This document shows positions 8,563 to 15,078 of a stretch of DNA of 15,078 nt, one piece after another. Origin of the DNA: Paraneptunicella sp964228975 (GTDB lineage: Bacteria > Pseudomonadota > Gammaproteobacteria > Enterobacterales > Alteromonadaceae); assembly GCA_964228975.1 (NCBI GenBank), contig CAXRCC010000064.1, positions 1 to 15,078 on the forward strand. Direction: 5' to 3'. Positions within the stretch are counted from its first letter, which is position 1. The number at the start of each line of letters is the position of its first letter. Position numbers and translations under genes: made by a program. The notes beneath the pieces are model-generated. The model made no database searches. It was not told the DNA's origin and saw only the letters and a program-made list of their open reading frames with translations.

Positions 8563-10164
8563 ATGGAAGTTAAAAACATACTCAATGAATTAGTCAACGT
8601 GAGTATTGCTCTTTCAACCGAAGAAGATACCACGTTGCTCTTGGAGAAAATCCTCCTTGCAGCAAAGCGACTGTCTCACGCTGATGGCGGAACCATTTAC
8701 GGGGTTACCGAAGATAACAAGCTGAAATTCGACACCCTCGTTAACGACAAGCTAAACATGTACATGGGAGGCTCCTCAGGCCAACCGATTCCTTTTGATC
8801 CGATTCCCATCTTCTTTGGCGAGAAGATCAATCGCTCTGCATTAGTGGCTTATGCAGCGGGCTCCGGCCAGGTCATTAACATTGAAGATGCCTATTCTGT
8901 GACTGAGTACGACTTGTCTGGCCCTAAAAAGATGGACGCCAAAACGGGCTATCACACACAATCGGTACTGACCATCCCCATGAAAAACCACGAAGGTGAT
9001 TTGAATGGCGTACTGCAACTGATTAATGCCCAAGAAAATGGCAAGGTTATCCCCTTTAGTGCCGACATTGAGCAAACGATTCGAGGTGTTGCTTCTTTAG
9101 CCGCCGTTGCCTTAACTAACCGCCAGCTCATTGATGGCATGGAAAACTTATTCCAATCGTTTACCCGATTAATTGCCAAAGCCATTGATGAAAAGTCACC
9201 TTACACAGGAGGGCATTGCCGACGTGTGCCTGAATTAACCATGATGATTGCCGATGCCGTGCATCGACACGATGTCGGGCCTTTCGCCTCATTTTCAATG
9301 ACAGATGCAGATCGTAACGAGCTGAGCTTAGCGGGCTGGTTACACGATTGTGGCAAAATCGCTACGCCCGATCACATCATGGATAAATCGACGAAATTAG
9401 AAAAAGTCTTCGACAGAATTCACTTGGTCACAACACGTTTCGAACTGGCAATATCGCAAGTGACATTGGAATATACGAAAAAGATGCAACGCTGCACGGA
9501 TGCCGCCGCATGCGAGCATTTGCAAATAGCCCTAGACAAAAAGGTAGCTGAACTGCAATCTGCCCGCGCCTTTATCGAACAAAGCAATATTGGCGGCGAA
9601 TTCATCACCCCTGAGCAGCAAGCGTACATTGAATCTATCGCCACGCTATACACGGTTAGCATCGACGGAAAGCCACACCCTTTACTCACGGAAGAAGAAG
9701 TGTACAACTTAAAAATTGCCCGTGGCACTCTCACACCAGAAGAGCGCAGCATTATTAATCGTCATATGGATTTAACCATCGAGATGCTTGAATCTCTGCC
9801 CTTCCCCAAACACCTAAAACGCGTCCCTGAATTTGCAGGCGGGCATCATGAAAAAATGGACGGAACGGGCTATCCTAAAGGCTTAACCAAAGAACAGATG
9901 TCGGTGCCAGCAAGAATGATGGCAATCGCAGACATTTTTGAGGCACTTACCGCATCCGATCGCCCGTATAAGCCCGGTAAAAAAATTAGCGAATGTCTTC
10001 GTATTATGGGATTTATGTGTAAGGATAAGCATATTGATGCCGATTTATTTAAGGTGTTTGTAGAGCAAGGCGTCTTCCTCGATTATGCACAAAAGCACTT
10101 AAGCCAAGATCAAATTGACGACATTATTATCGAGGAGATACCCGGTTATTTAGACATTCATTAA
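8563..10164 (+). CDS. GAF domain plus HD-GYP phosphodiesterase
   Basis: This is a soluble protein of 533 residues from ATG 8563; two more are added if GTG 8557 is used, and the numbering here counts from that GTG. An N-terminal GAF sensor domain (about 10-190) is followed by an HD-GYP phosphohydrolase domain (about 200-510). Active-site motifs are intact: H220 in GGHCRR, H263-D264 with K267 in LHDCGK, H403 in NRHMD, and H430-H431-E432-x-x-D435-G-x-G-Y-P. The motif IADIFEALTASDRPYK also matches the family. HD-GYP enzymes typically hydrolyse cyclic di-GMP to pGpG or GMP. An insertion of roughly 100 residues separates the HD motif from the HHE motif. The gene lies nine bases after the cyclase stop and ten before the patatin start, so it sits in the same operon. 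The GAF domain may sense a small ligand such as a cyclic nucleotide (inference). Confidence 0.92.
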   Translation: MEVKNILNELVNVSIALSTEEDTTLLLEKILLAAKRLSHADGGTIYGVTEDNKLKFDTLVNDKLNMYMGGSSGQPIPFDPIPIFFGEKINRSALVAYAAGSGQVINIEDAYSVTEYDLSGPKKMDAKTGYHTQSVLTIPMKNHEGDLNGVLQLINAQENGKVIPFSADIEQTIRGVASLAAVALTNRQLIDGMENLFQSFTRLIAKAIDEKSPYTGGHCRRVPELTMMIADAVHRHDVGPFASFSMTDADRNELSLAGWLHDCGKIATPDHIMDKSTKLEKVFDRIHLVTTRFELAISQVTLEYTKKMQRCTDAAACEHLQIALDKKVAELQSARAFIEQSNIGGEFITPEQQAYIESIATLYTVSIDGKPHPLLTEEEVYNLKIARGTLTPEERSIINRHMDLTIEMLESLPFPKHLKRVPEFAGGHHEKMDGTGYPKGLTKEQMSVPARMMAIADIFEALTASDRPYKPGKKISECLRIMGFMCKDKHIDADLFKVFVEQGVFLDYAQKHLSQDQIDDIIIEEIPGYLDIH

Positions 10165-10174
10165 GTGGGGACAT

Positions 10175-11299
10175 ATGGCACAACCCAATATTGCATTGTT
10201 ACTCACCGGTGGCGGGGCTCGGGCCGCATATCAAGTTGGCGTGCTCAAAGCCATTGCAACGCTTTTTCCCCGCAATCATAAAATTCCCTTCCCTATTCTT
10301 TGTGGCACATCCGCTGGAGCCATTAACTCTACCGCACTGGCTTGTTACGCCTCGTGTTACCACCTTGGTGTGAGAAAGCTAGAATGGGTTTGGAAAAACT
10401 TCAGCACCGAACAAGTATACGTTGCTAATTTGTCTGGCACGTTACGCCATTTACTTAGCAATTACTTATCTAAGTTTCAAATTGAAGAGGTTAGAAAAAC
10501 CCAAGGCAACTTGCTCAATAACCGCCCGTTGCGTGGCTTACTGCGCGACATGCTCGACTTCAAACGCATCGATAGGAACATTCACCGAAACCATCTTCAA
10601 GCCATTAGTGTGACGGTGTCGAGTTACACCAGCCATGAATCTGTCAGTTTTTTTCAAGGGCAAAAGCAAATTGGCCCTTGGCAGCGTCAAAAACGCCGCG
10701 GCGAGCCGTGCATTTTGGATGTTGACCACCTGTTAGGCTCCGCTGCTATTCCTATGGTGTTTCCGGTTATTCGCCTTGGTGAAGACTATGTTGGTGACGG
10801 CTCTATCCACCAGCTTGCCCCACTTAGCACGCCGATTCATCTTGGTGCAAACAAAGTATTGATTGTGGGTGTGGGACAACGAGAGAAACAGCCTAATATT
10901 TTTGATACCTGCCCGAGAAGCGCTACGGTTGCTGGGCATTTACTCGATACGCTTTTTGCTGACACCTTAGACGCCGACTTAGAGCGTGTTGATCGCATTA
11001 ATCAAACCTTATCTATTCTCACCCCCGAACAAATGAAGCAAACTGACTTAAAGCCTATCGACTATATGCAAATTAAGCCCTCTGAGGATTTACAAAGCAT
11101 TGCTCAAAAGCATTTTTTAAGTTTACCAAGTGGTATTCGTAGCTTGCTAAAAGTGATTGGTGTAAAGCCTGATTCGGAATCCAGTTTGCCCAGTTACTTA
11201 CTGTTTGAGTCACCTTATTGCCAAGAGCTGATAGAACTGGGATTTAAAGACGGGATGGAGCAAAAAAATAAAATTCGGGACTTCCTAGAAATAGAATAA
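10175..11299 (+). CDS. Patatin-like phospholipase
   Basis: This is a 374-residue protein of the patatin family, serine lipid acyl hydrolases that use a Ser-Asp dyad. The oxyanion-hole motif is GGGAR at 12-16, the nucleophile elbow is G44-T-S46-A-G48, and the catalytic Asp is D208 in VGDGS. All three are intact. The N-terminus starts directly with the first core strand (IALLLTGGG), so there is no signal peptide and the enzyme is probably cytoplasmic or peripheral to the inner membrane. About 130 residues follow the catalytic Asp. A GTGGGGA ribosome binding site sits just upstream of ATG 10175, ten bases after the HD-GYP stop. It is the last gene of the run before a terminator. The substrate is likely membrane phospholipid, and the link to cyclic-nucleotide signalling is only by position. 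Confidence 0.92.
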   Translation: MAQPNIALLLTGGGARAAYQVGVLKAIATLFPRNHKIPFPILCGTSAGAINSTALACYASCYHLGVRKLEWVWKNFSTEQVYVANLSGTLRHLLSNYLSKFQIEEVRKTQGNLLNNRPLRGLLRDMLDFKRIDRNIHRNHLQAISVTVSSYTSHESVSFFQGQKQIGPWQRQKRRGEPCILDVDHLLGSAAIPMVFPVIRLGEDYVGDGSIHQLAPLSTPIHLGANKVLIVGVGQREKQPNIFDTCPRSATVAGHLLDTLFADTLDADLERVDRINQTLSILTPEQMKQTDLKPIDYMQIKPSEDLQSIAQKHFLSLPSGIRSLLKVIGVKPDSESSLPSYLLFESPYCQELIELGFKDGMEQKNKIRDFLEIE

Positions 11300-11300
11300 T

Positions 11301-11350
11301 AAAAAATGAAATTGAAAGGCGTGAACTTCACTTCCAATTTCATCTTTTTA
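11301..11350. terminator. Bidirectional Rho-independent terminator
   Basis: A dyad pairs ATGAAATTG (11306-11314) with CAATTTCAT (11335-11343), with an inner GTGA/TCAC stem (11321-11324 with 11328-11331). It has an A-run on the left (11301-11306) and five Ts on the right (11345-11349). It lies between the convergent patatin gene and the small minus-strand gene, and could stop transcription from both sides. Confidence 0.6.
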
Positions 11351-11375
11351 AACTGTCCCACGTAACAAATTGTAA

Positions 11376-11705
11376 TTAAAGCACGTTATCTTGGTGGATT
11401 TTAATAAATAAAGGGGTACCGACTTTACTGTAGTCTAGCTTATATTCTTTACCATTAAGCGTTTGCACGAAAAGTAGCGTTTTTTCATCCCCAAAAATAT
11501 CGGCATGGGTGATATCAATGAGTTCCATATCCAGTTTTTTCGCATCACGTTTGGTTTCAGGCACCACACCCGAATACTCTTTGATGCCTCTGTGAGTCAC
11601 TAAAACAGTGGGGCTTTCCTCACCGTTCAGTAACAAAAGATCGAATTTTCTCACTTTATGGATAATGGTGTTTTTACCACTAATCAAATACGGCTTTTCA
11701 GTCAT
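11376..11705 (-). CDS. Small uncharacterised protein
   Basis: This is a 109-residue protein that I do not recognise. It is charged and soluble, with no signal peptide, membrane segment or cysteine. Alternating hydrophobic stretches such as FDLLLLNG, TVLVTHRG, LLFVQTLNG and TPLFIKI suggest a mostly beta-strand fold. The ATG at 11705 is preferred over a GTG three bases upstream because a GGAG ribosome binding site (11712-11715) lies six bases before it. The good ribosome site, the terminator beyond its stop and the long upstream gap support a real gene. It is divergent from the LysR-family regulator, which may control it (inference). Confidence 0.65.
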   Translation of the reverse strand: MTEKPYLISGKNTIIHKVRKFDLLLLNGEESPTVLVTHRGIKEYSGVVPETKRDAKKLDMELIDITHADIFGDEKTLLFVQTLNGKEYKLDYSKVGTPLFIKIHQDNVL

Positions 11706-11711
11706 CACTCA

Positions 11712-11715
11712 CTCC
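11712..11715 (-). promoter_or_regulatory. Ribosome binding site of the small uncharacterised gene
   Basis: GGAG on the minus strand lies six bases before ATG 11705 and only three before the alternative GTG at 11708. This favours the ATG. Confidence 0.55.
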
Positions 11716-12093
11716 ATTACGGCTAATTGCTTGACTATTTAAGTTACCGGAATGCCTTAAGATTAATTTCAGGCTATACAAAAAGAGTAGACCAGATTTA
11801 CAAAAATGATGATTTTTTGCTTCGATAAACTCCAATGACTTTTCAGTGCACTTTCGTGTAGAGTAAATTTATGCAACATCAGATAAAAACACCTATTAAT
11901 TGAATTGCAAACAGGTTAAAAAACACGAGCTCCTGAATAATTACTCAAATAAAACGAAAGATTATTTAGTAAGTTATGGTCGATATGATCAGTTCAAGAG
12001 GTAAGAATGTTGAACATCCCACGCTTATCTGTTGACCAGCCCTTACAAATTTGACGACTTTAATAAATAAAAAAAGAAATATTAGAAAACGTA
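11716..12093. promoter_or_regulatory. Divergent intergenic region
   Basis: About 380 AT-rich bases separate the two divergent genes, and no convincing ORF lies within them. Both promoters should be here, but no consensus pair is clear. For the minus gene, TTGTAA with TATAGC at a 19-base spacing (about 11773-11803) is weak. For the LysR gene, TATGAT at 11984-11989 is a fair -10 box without a good -35 box. An 8-base palindrome AGTGCACT occurs at about 11844-11851. The strongest element is the dyad at 11937-11977. Confidence 0.45.
11937..11977. repeat. Imperfect 15-bp inverted repeat upstream of the LysR gene
   Basis: The left arm is 11937-11952 and the right arm 11962-11977. ATAA pairs with TTAT, TTACT with AGTAA, and AAATAA with TTATTT, giving 15 pairs with one unpaired base in each arm (C11946 and G11973) and a nine-base loop. 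It is nearly all A/T. There is no T-tract after it, so it does not look like a terminator. It could be an operator for the LysR-type regulator or an RNA hairpin in its leader. Confidence 0.5.
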
Positions 12094-12942
12094 ATGAAAC
12101 AGTTATCTATAGACAACCTACGAGCCTTTGTTGCGGTAGTTGAACTCGGTGGTTTTGCCAAAGCTGGGGAATACTTGAATCGCTCACAACCCGCTATCAG
12201 CCTGCAAATTAAGCGGCTTGAACAGCAATTAGATTGCAAACTGTTTCAACGGGAAGGACAACGGCAAGTACCCAATCAAAAAGGCAAAGAGCTATATAAC
12301 ATGGCGGTTGAATTGCTAATGCAAAACGACCATATTTTTCAGCACTTTGCGCGCGCACCGCTTTCTGGTCAAATCCGACTGGGCATTCCAGGAGAGTTTG
12401 CTACCACTTTATTACCTAACATTATCGGCACCTTTAATAACGCCCACCCAGATGTCACGCTTGAAGTCACCTCCGCACTCAGTGCAGATCTTTTAAAGTT
12501 GCACGCGCAAGAGCCATTCGATTTGCTCCTGGTACTTGGACACCCTTTACACACCAACGAGAAAATTCTTACCGACAGACTGGTTTGGGTTGGCTCTCAA
12601 GATGGCTTCCAAGACAACGGTCAGCTCTCTTTGGTACTTGCACCTGATGGTTGTGTTTATCGCCGTAAAGTCATTCAAGAGCTTGAAAATAAGCATATTA
12701 ATTGGCGTTTGAGTTTTACCAATTCAGACCTTTCTGGCATTACAGCGGCCATTAAGGAAGGCTTAGGCATTACCGCCTTAGCGCGCAGTACCATTCCCAC
12801 TTCCCTTAAAGAGCTAGAAAGCGAGAATCTTCCCGACTTGGGAGAAGTGAGTATTCACTTAAAATCGTTCAACGACAGCAGCAATGTCGCCAAAACGTTA
12901 GAAGAGTTTATGTATAACCGATTATCGGTCATGACAGGCTAA
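12094..12942 (+). CDS. LysR-family transcriptional regulator
   Basis: This is a 282-residue protein. The N-terminal winged helix-turn-helix (about 3-62) has the family signature FVAVVELGGFAKAGEYLN followed by SQPAISLQIKRLEQQL and LFQREG. The effector-binding domain (about 88-280) begins at IRLGIPGEF. Motifs such as LVWVGS, GCVYRRK and AAIKEGLGITAL recall the LrhA/PecT-like branch of the family, but I cannot assign an orthologue. The length is slightly below the usual 290-310 residues and nothing essential seems missing. The ribosome site is weak (an A-rich leader with no GGAG). Its target is unknown; the divergent small gene is the first candidate, as LysR regulators often act on divergent neighbours. 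Confidence 0.9.
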   Translation: MKQLSIDNLRAFVAVVELGGFAKAGEYLNRSQPAISLQIKRLEQQLDCKLFQREGQRQVPNQKGKELYNMAVELLMQNDHIFQHFARAPLSGQIRLGIPGEFATTLLPNIIGTFNNAHPDVTLEVTSALSADLLKLHAQEPFDLLLVLGHPLHTNEKILTDRLVWVGSQDGFQDNGQLSLVLAPDGCVYRRKVIQELENKHINWRLSFTNSDLSGITAAIKEGLGITALARSTIPTSLKELESENLPDLGEVSIHLKSFNDSSNVAKTLEEFMYNRLSVMTG

Positions 12943-12947
12943 CAGTA

Positions 12948-12980
12948 AGACGCCCACCACGTAACGATGAGTGGGCGTTT
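12948..12980. terminator. GC-rich hairpin between LysR gene and ubiI
   Basis: A perfect ACGCCCAC/GTGGGCGT stem (12950-12957 with 12971-12978), extendable by one wobble and one A-T pair, lies between the two convergent stop codons. The T-tract is short on both strands (GTTT on plus, TCTTACT on minus), so it is a plausible but weak shared terminator. Confidence 0.5.
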
Positions 12981-13018
12981 AGCGTTTAGCGTTTAGCGTT
13001 TAGCGTTTAGCGTTTAGC
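12977..13018. repeat. Six tandem copies of GTTTAGC across the ubiI stop
   Basis: Six perfect head-to-tail 7-base units run without interruption. On the ubiI strand each reads GCTAAAC. The first three met by the ribosome encode the terminal residues LNAKR and the TAA stop (13000-13002); the other three are untranslated and run into the arm of the hairpin. Confidence 0.95.
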
Positions 13019-14232
13019 AGAGCCATCTTGGGCAGCTCTCCTTTCACCCCCATCGCCCGCAAAATCACATTTTCTTTGAAGCCCGGTAAAGCATTACCCA
13101 GCGACATGCCCATTCCTCTAACTAACTTTTTAACGGGATGATTACCCGCAAAAAGCTGCTTAAAACCTTCCATGGATGCAATCATTTGTGAGGCTTCGGT
13201 TTTACGCCAGCGTTCAAAGCCTCGTAAATTCTCAGTCTTCCCAATATCTTTTTCTTGCTGCTTGAGCGAAATTAAGGTTTCCGCAAGCGCTGCGGCATCC
13301 AGTAACCCTAAGTTTGCCCCTTGCCCCGCTAGCGGGTGTATCGTGTGTGCCGCATCGCCAATAATCGCCACGCCCTCACTCACCCATTGTCTTGCATATT
13401 GCATTCTCAACGGGAAACGCTGCCGCTCTGTGACTAGCGCACAAGGACCTAGCTGTGTATCAAACGCCACGGCTAACGCTTGGCAAAACGCGTCATCGGT
13501 TAATGCCATCAATTTATCGGCATGCTCCACGTCTTGAGACCAAACGATCGAACACATGTCATGCTCCCACATCGGCAAAAATGCCAGCGGCCCGGTCGGT
13601 GTGAATACCTGACGCGCGGTATTTTCATGATCGCCATGGGTTTTCACTGTCGCCACAATCGCGTGATGACCGTAATCCCAGAATGTCACCGGGAAACCCG
13701 CTTGCTGTCGAATTTGAGAACGTGCGCCATCAGCCCCCACCAAAAGCCTTGCATTAACGAGCTGATTCCCAGAAAGCTGTAACACGTTGGTTGTGCCTTC
13801 CATGTGGATTTGTTCAATATGACTAGGTGCGATTAACGTAATATCGCTACACAAGGCCGCTTTTTGCCACAATGCACTGCGAATACGTTCATTTTCAACG
13901 ATGTGCCCCAAGGCGGGTTGATGCACCTGCTGATGAGAAAACTGAATTTGTGCAAAGCTATCTCGCTCTTTCACCGACATATCTTGATACGAGCACACGC
14001 GCTTTTCAGCGATAGCGTCCCACACCTGACAATGACGCAAAATTTGCTCAGAAGCCAAGCTAATCGCGCTTACTCTGGCTCCTGGTTTAACGTCATCGCC
14101 AGCATCGAGCCATTTTTCTTCTGGTGTTGATGCATCTAACACCGCAATGCTAAAGCCGTGGCCGGATAAACTCACCGCCAAGGTTAAACCCACCATGCCA
14201 CCTCCAACGATGGCAATGTCATAGGATTGCAT
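13000..14232 (-). CDS. ubiI: FAD-dependent 2-octaprenylphenol hydroxylase
   Basis: UbiI (formerly VisC) is the flavin monooxygenase that hydroxylates C5 of the octaprenylphenol ring in aerobic ubiquinone synthesis, at the membrane-associated Ubi complex. The 410-residue protein has the FAD-binding motif VGGGMVG (9-15), the GADGARS motif (166-172) and the second FAD motif GDAAHTIHPLAGQG (292-305). Segments such as MQS-x-D-x-AIVGGGMVGL, LGHIVEN, TFWDY-x-HHA and ARQVF match enterobacterial UbiI as I remember it, which separates it from UbiH and UbiF. The start ATG overlaps the ubiH TAA by one base (TAATG), with an AGGAG ribosome site at 14243-14247. The C-terminal codons lie within a heptamer repeat. 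The assignment is by remembered similarity, so confusion with UbiF is possible but unlikely. Confidence 0.9.
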   Translation of the reverse strand: MQSYDIAIVGGGMVGLTLAVSLSGHGFSIAVLDASTPEEKWLDAGDDVKPGARVSAISLASEQILRHCQVWDAIAEKRVCSYQDMSVKERDSFAQIQFSHQQVHQPALGHIVENERIRSALWQKAALCSDITLIAPSHIEQIHMEGTTNVLQLSGNQLVNARLLVGADGARSQIRQQAGFPVTFWDYGHHAIVATVKTHGDHENTARQVFTPTGPLAFLPMWEHDMCSIVWSQDVEHADKLMALTDDAFCQALAVAFDTQLGPCALVTERQRFPLRMQYARQWVSEGVAIIGDAAHTIHPLAGQGANLGLLDAAALAETLISLKQQEKDIGKTENLRGFERWRKTEASQMIASMEGFKQLFAGNHPVKKLVRGMGMSLGNALPGFKENVILRAMGVKGELPKMALLNAKR

Positions 14233-15078
14233 TAATTGGCTTCTCCTGTTGTCGTGCTGCTTTGAATTGTCGATTGAATATGGGTATTTCTTCGGCCCAT
14301 GGCGCGTTGAGCAAAGGCCTGTTTCATGCCGGGAATAAACTGCATTCCCGCTAACCCTAAATTACGCGCAATCACGTTTAAAACGGCATCATTAGAAAAT
14401 AAATGAACCAAGCCGTGCGTTGCCCCAATGGTGGTTTTCGCGTCTTGTTTACGCTGTTGACGAAATGCCGACAACACGGTGTAAGCGCCAATATCGTGCT
14501 GCGACTTAAGCGCAGATTCAATACAGGCAACTAAGTCCTGTACGTCTCGAATTCCTAAATTAAAGCCCTGCCCCGCAATGGGGTGTAGCGTTTGCGCGGC
14601 GTTACCCAGCAAGACTGCACGGTGCAAATGGTCGCTTTTTGCATGTATGAGTCGCAACGGATAAACAGCTCTTACCCCGACTTGTGTGACTGTTCCTAAT
14701 CGGTAACCAAATGCTTTTTGTAAGGCATTCGCAAAATCCGCTTCAGACGCTTGCAAGAGTGGTTCTTCTTCGCCTTGCGCCAAAGTCCACACGACTGAAC
14801 AACGCCCGTCTGTCATGGGCAGAAAAGCAATAGGCCCTTGCTCTGTAAAACGCTCAAAAGCGCGATTTTCATGAGATAGGCTCGTGCGCACATTCGCTAT
14901 CAAAGCAACTTGGTCGTAATTGAGCACTTCTGGTATCACATTCAACAATTCTCGAGTACCTGAAGCTCCGCCATCGGTTGCACAAAGCAATCGCGTAGAA
15001 ATCACCGTGCCTGAAGCTAGCGTTAGCACATTCGATTCTGAGCGCGTTTCAACGCTTTGTAATGAATCAGGGCAAAAC
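14232..15078 (-). CDS. ubiH: 2-octaprenyl-6-methoxyphenol hydroxylase (5' end outside window)
   Basis: UbiH is the flavin monooxygenase that hydroxylates C1 of the ubiquinone ring. The frame remains open through the right edge of the window, so the first part, including the N-terminal FAD-binding GxGxxG, is missing; the GTG at 15029 is internal. About 281 C-terminal residues are present. They contain ATDGG (the GADG-type motif), IANV-x-TS-x-x-HE-x-RAFERFT-x-x-GP, DGRCS-x-VW and GNAAQTLHPIAGQGFNLG. The GNAAQ form in place of GDAAH is characteristic of UbiH. The protein ends in an 18-residue Thr/Ser-rich tail beyond the conserved region. It is the upstream partner of ubiI in the usual gammaproteobacterial ubiH-ubiI order, with stop and start overlapping. 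Confidence 0.9.
   Translation of the reverse strand, partial: FCPDSLQSVETRSESNVLTLASGTVISTRLLCATDGGASGTRELLNVIPEVLNYDQVALIANVRTSLSHENRAFERFTEQGPIAFLPMTDGRCSVVWTLAQGEEEPLLQASEADFANALQKAFGYRLGTVTQVGVRAVYPLRLIHAKSDHLHRAVLLGNAAQTLHPIAGQGFNLGIRDVQDLVACIESALKSQHDIGAYTVLSAFRQQRKQDAKTTIGATHGLVHLFSNDAVLNVIARNLGLAGMQFIPGMKQAFAQRAMGRRNTHIQSTIQSSTTTGEAN

Noticed and set aside
6340..11299. A true CBASS or Pycsar defence island
   Set aside because: There is no CD-NTase, no Cap accessory gene and no mobile or defence neighbours. The cyclase has a CHASE2 membrane sensor and adenylate-type residues, so only an analogy is kept as a finding.
11976..12035. A 19-codon frame (MVDMISSRGKN...) upstream of the LysR gene
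   Set aside because: It has no ribosome binding site and its start overlaps the right arm of the dyad. Nothing separates it from chance.
12977..13018. CRISPR-like array
   Set aside because: The units are seven bases long with no spacers, so this is a simple tandem repeat.
13172..14130. Plus-strand open frames of 86-121 codons opposite ubiI
   Set aside because: They are antisense shadows of a well-supported gene and show no recognisable protein features.

Overview
The window reads as a chromosomal segment of a marine-type gammaproteobacterium, probably in or near Alteromonadaceae. The evidence is the right-hand end: a ubiH-ubiI pair on the minus strand whose proteins closely resemble the enterobacterial UbiH and UbiI enzymes as I remember them. 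The taxonomic placement is inference. I see no tRNA, rRNA, insertion sequence, CRISPR array or phage gene.

Left region (1-11350, plus strand). It opens inside a giant surface or secreted protein gene that is open from base 1 to 5460. The protein carries six tandem-95/cadherin-like domains, one putative Ig (He_PIG-like) domain and 21 delta-60 repeat units. The units fall into blocks of 7 and 14, which suggests beta-propellers. Only 34 bases later comes a tight run of four genes: an MBL-fold metallohydrolase, a CHASE2 class III adenylate cyclase (joined by an ATGA overlap), a GAF plus HD-GYP phosphodiesterase and a patatin-like phospholipase. The run ends at a bidirectional-looking terminator. 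Taken together it looks like a cyclic-nucleotide signalling module: a periplasmic sensor that makes cAMP, a possible hydrolase for it, a c-di-GMP-type hydrolase with a GAF sensor, and a lipid-acting enzyme, all encoded next to an extracellular repeat protein.

Middle region (11351-12980). A small unrecognised gene on the minus strand and a LysR-family regulator on the plus strand are divergent across about 390 bases of AT-rich non-coding DNA. That DNA contains a 15-bp imperfect dyad.

Right region (12950-15078, minus strand). ubiI and the 3' part of ubiH encode two aerobic ubiquinone-ring hydroxylases. Their stop and start codons overlap by one base (TAATG). A sixfold tandem heptamer runs across the ubiI stop codon, next to a GC-rich hairpin shared with the end of the LysR gene.
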